This document shows, piece by piece, positions 63,758 to 64,000 of a stretch of DNA of 64,000 nt. The notes beneath the pieces are model-generated. The model made no database searches. It was not told the origin of the DNA and saw nothing but the letters and a program-made list of their open reading frames with translations. Origin of the DNA: Symbiodinium natans. Lineage: Eukaryota > Sar > Dinophyceae > Suessiales > Symbiodiniaceae. How positions within the stretch are numbered: position 1 is the stretch's first letter; the number at the start of each line of letters is the position of its first letter. The position numbers and the translations under genes were made by a program. Where the stretch lies: NCBI GenBank assembly GCA_905221605.1, contig CAJNDS010000777.1, forward strand, positions 1-64,000, in the 5' to 3' direction.

Positions 63758-64000
63758 GTGTGAGCTGTTGCAAGAGGCACCTCCCCCCCCCACCCCCCAT
63801 GGTAGAGCAGCCTACCCCCTGCCCTGGTGTCTACCCCTTCCTCTTCAGCCAGATTTCAATCCTCCCGCCCTGTGGCGTGGAACATGTTGTGCCCCACGCG
63901 CCCCTCCCCCGTTACCCTCTTTAGCCCATGTTTGGCTCCCCTCGCTGCCCGTCCCCCCACCCCCCTCGCACAACATGTTCGACACCACAGGAACGGAGGA
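63758..64000. other. C-rich end of window
   Basis: C-runs and CCCTCCCCCGTTACC-like sequence. ACATGTTGTGCCCC (63880-63895) and CACAACATGTTCGACACC (63968-63985) form an inverted pair. No gene is supported. Confidence 0.4.

Overview
The window looks like nuclear DNA of a dinoflagellate, most likely of the Suessiales/Symbiodiniaceae type. This is inferred, not proven. Three things point that way: plant/dinoflagellate-type telomere repeats (TTTAGGG) scattered through the whole window, genes cut into many short exons (often 25-110 nt), and introns that mostly start with GC rather than GT and end AG with a G as the first exon base. There are no bacterial-style operons, no rRNA and no tRNA that I could recognise. 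Most long open frames are chance frames in GC-rich DNA. The real genes appear only when short exons are joined by AG|G acceptors, GC/GT donors and matching reading phase.

Layout. 0.75-9.0 kb: scattered + strand exons, a probable minus-strand gene at 4.8-6.8 kb, and a + strand 3' gene end at 8.2-9.0 kb. 9.15-20.55 kb: one large satellite block bounded by an inverted repeat. It holds a 31-bp satellite with hairpin cassettes (9.2-13.9 kb), an AT-rich foldback, a degenerate ~150-200-bp repeat and seven copies of a 0.6-0.7-kb repeat. 20.9-25.3 kb: a J-domain (DnaJ-type) gene fragment, other exons and a foldback minisatellite. 25.9-29.6 kb: a three-exon gene for a two-pass membrane protein. 31.2-35.5 kb: a gene of at least eleven exons for a tetratricopeptide-repeat (TPR) protein. 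36.2-37.8 kb: a YccV/HspQ-like (hemimethylated-DNA-binding fold) gene with a possible 7-nt micro-exon. 40.6-41.6 kb: an ORF with a MUS81-type winged helix and an MCM-like C-terminal winged helix but no nuclease. 44.5-49.4 kb: a chain of at least twelve phase-compatible exons of unknown function. 51-53.7 kb: isolated exons. 54.5-55.6 kb: IQ-motif (calmodulin-binding) exons; further IQ-like exons lie at 63.3-63.8 kb, after a 6.5-kb satellite block (55.6-62 kb).

The most striking pattern is that the telomere-like tracts are not random. In the reconstructed + strand genes they lie in introns. TTTAGGG tends to follow the 5' splice site, sometimes forming it (AGG|GTTTAGGG), and CCCTAAA tends to precede the 3' splice site, so many exons sit in a CCCTAAA-exon-TTTAGGG sandwich. 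Small terminal-inverted-repeat elements (about 85-170 bp, several families) also lie in introns or between exons. Together these look like an intron-building or intron-decorating system. The gene models were made by eye; no alignment, RNA evidence or database search was available.
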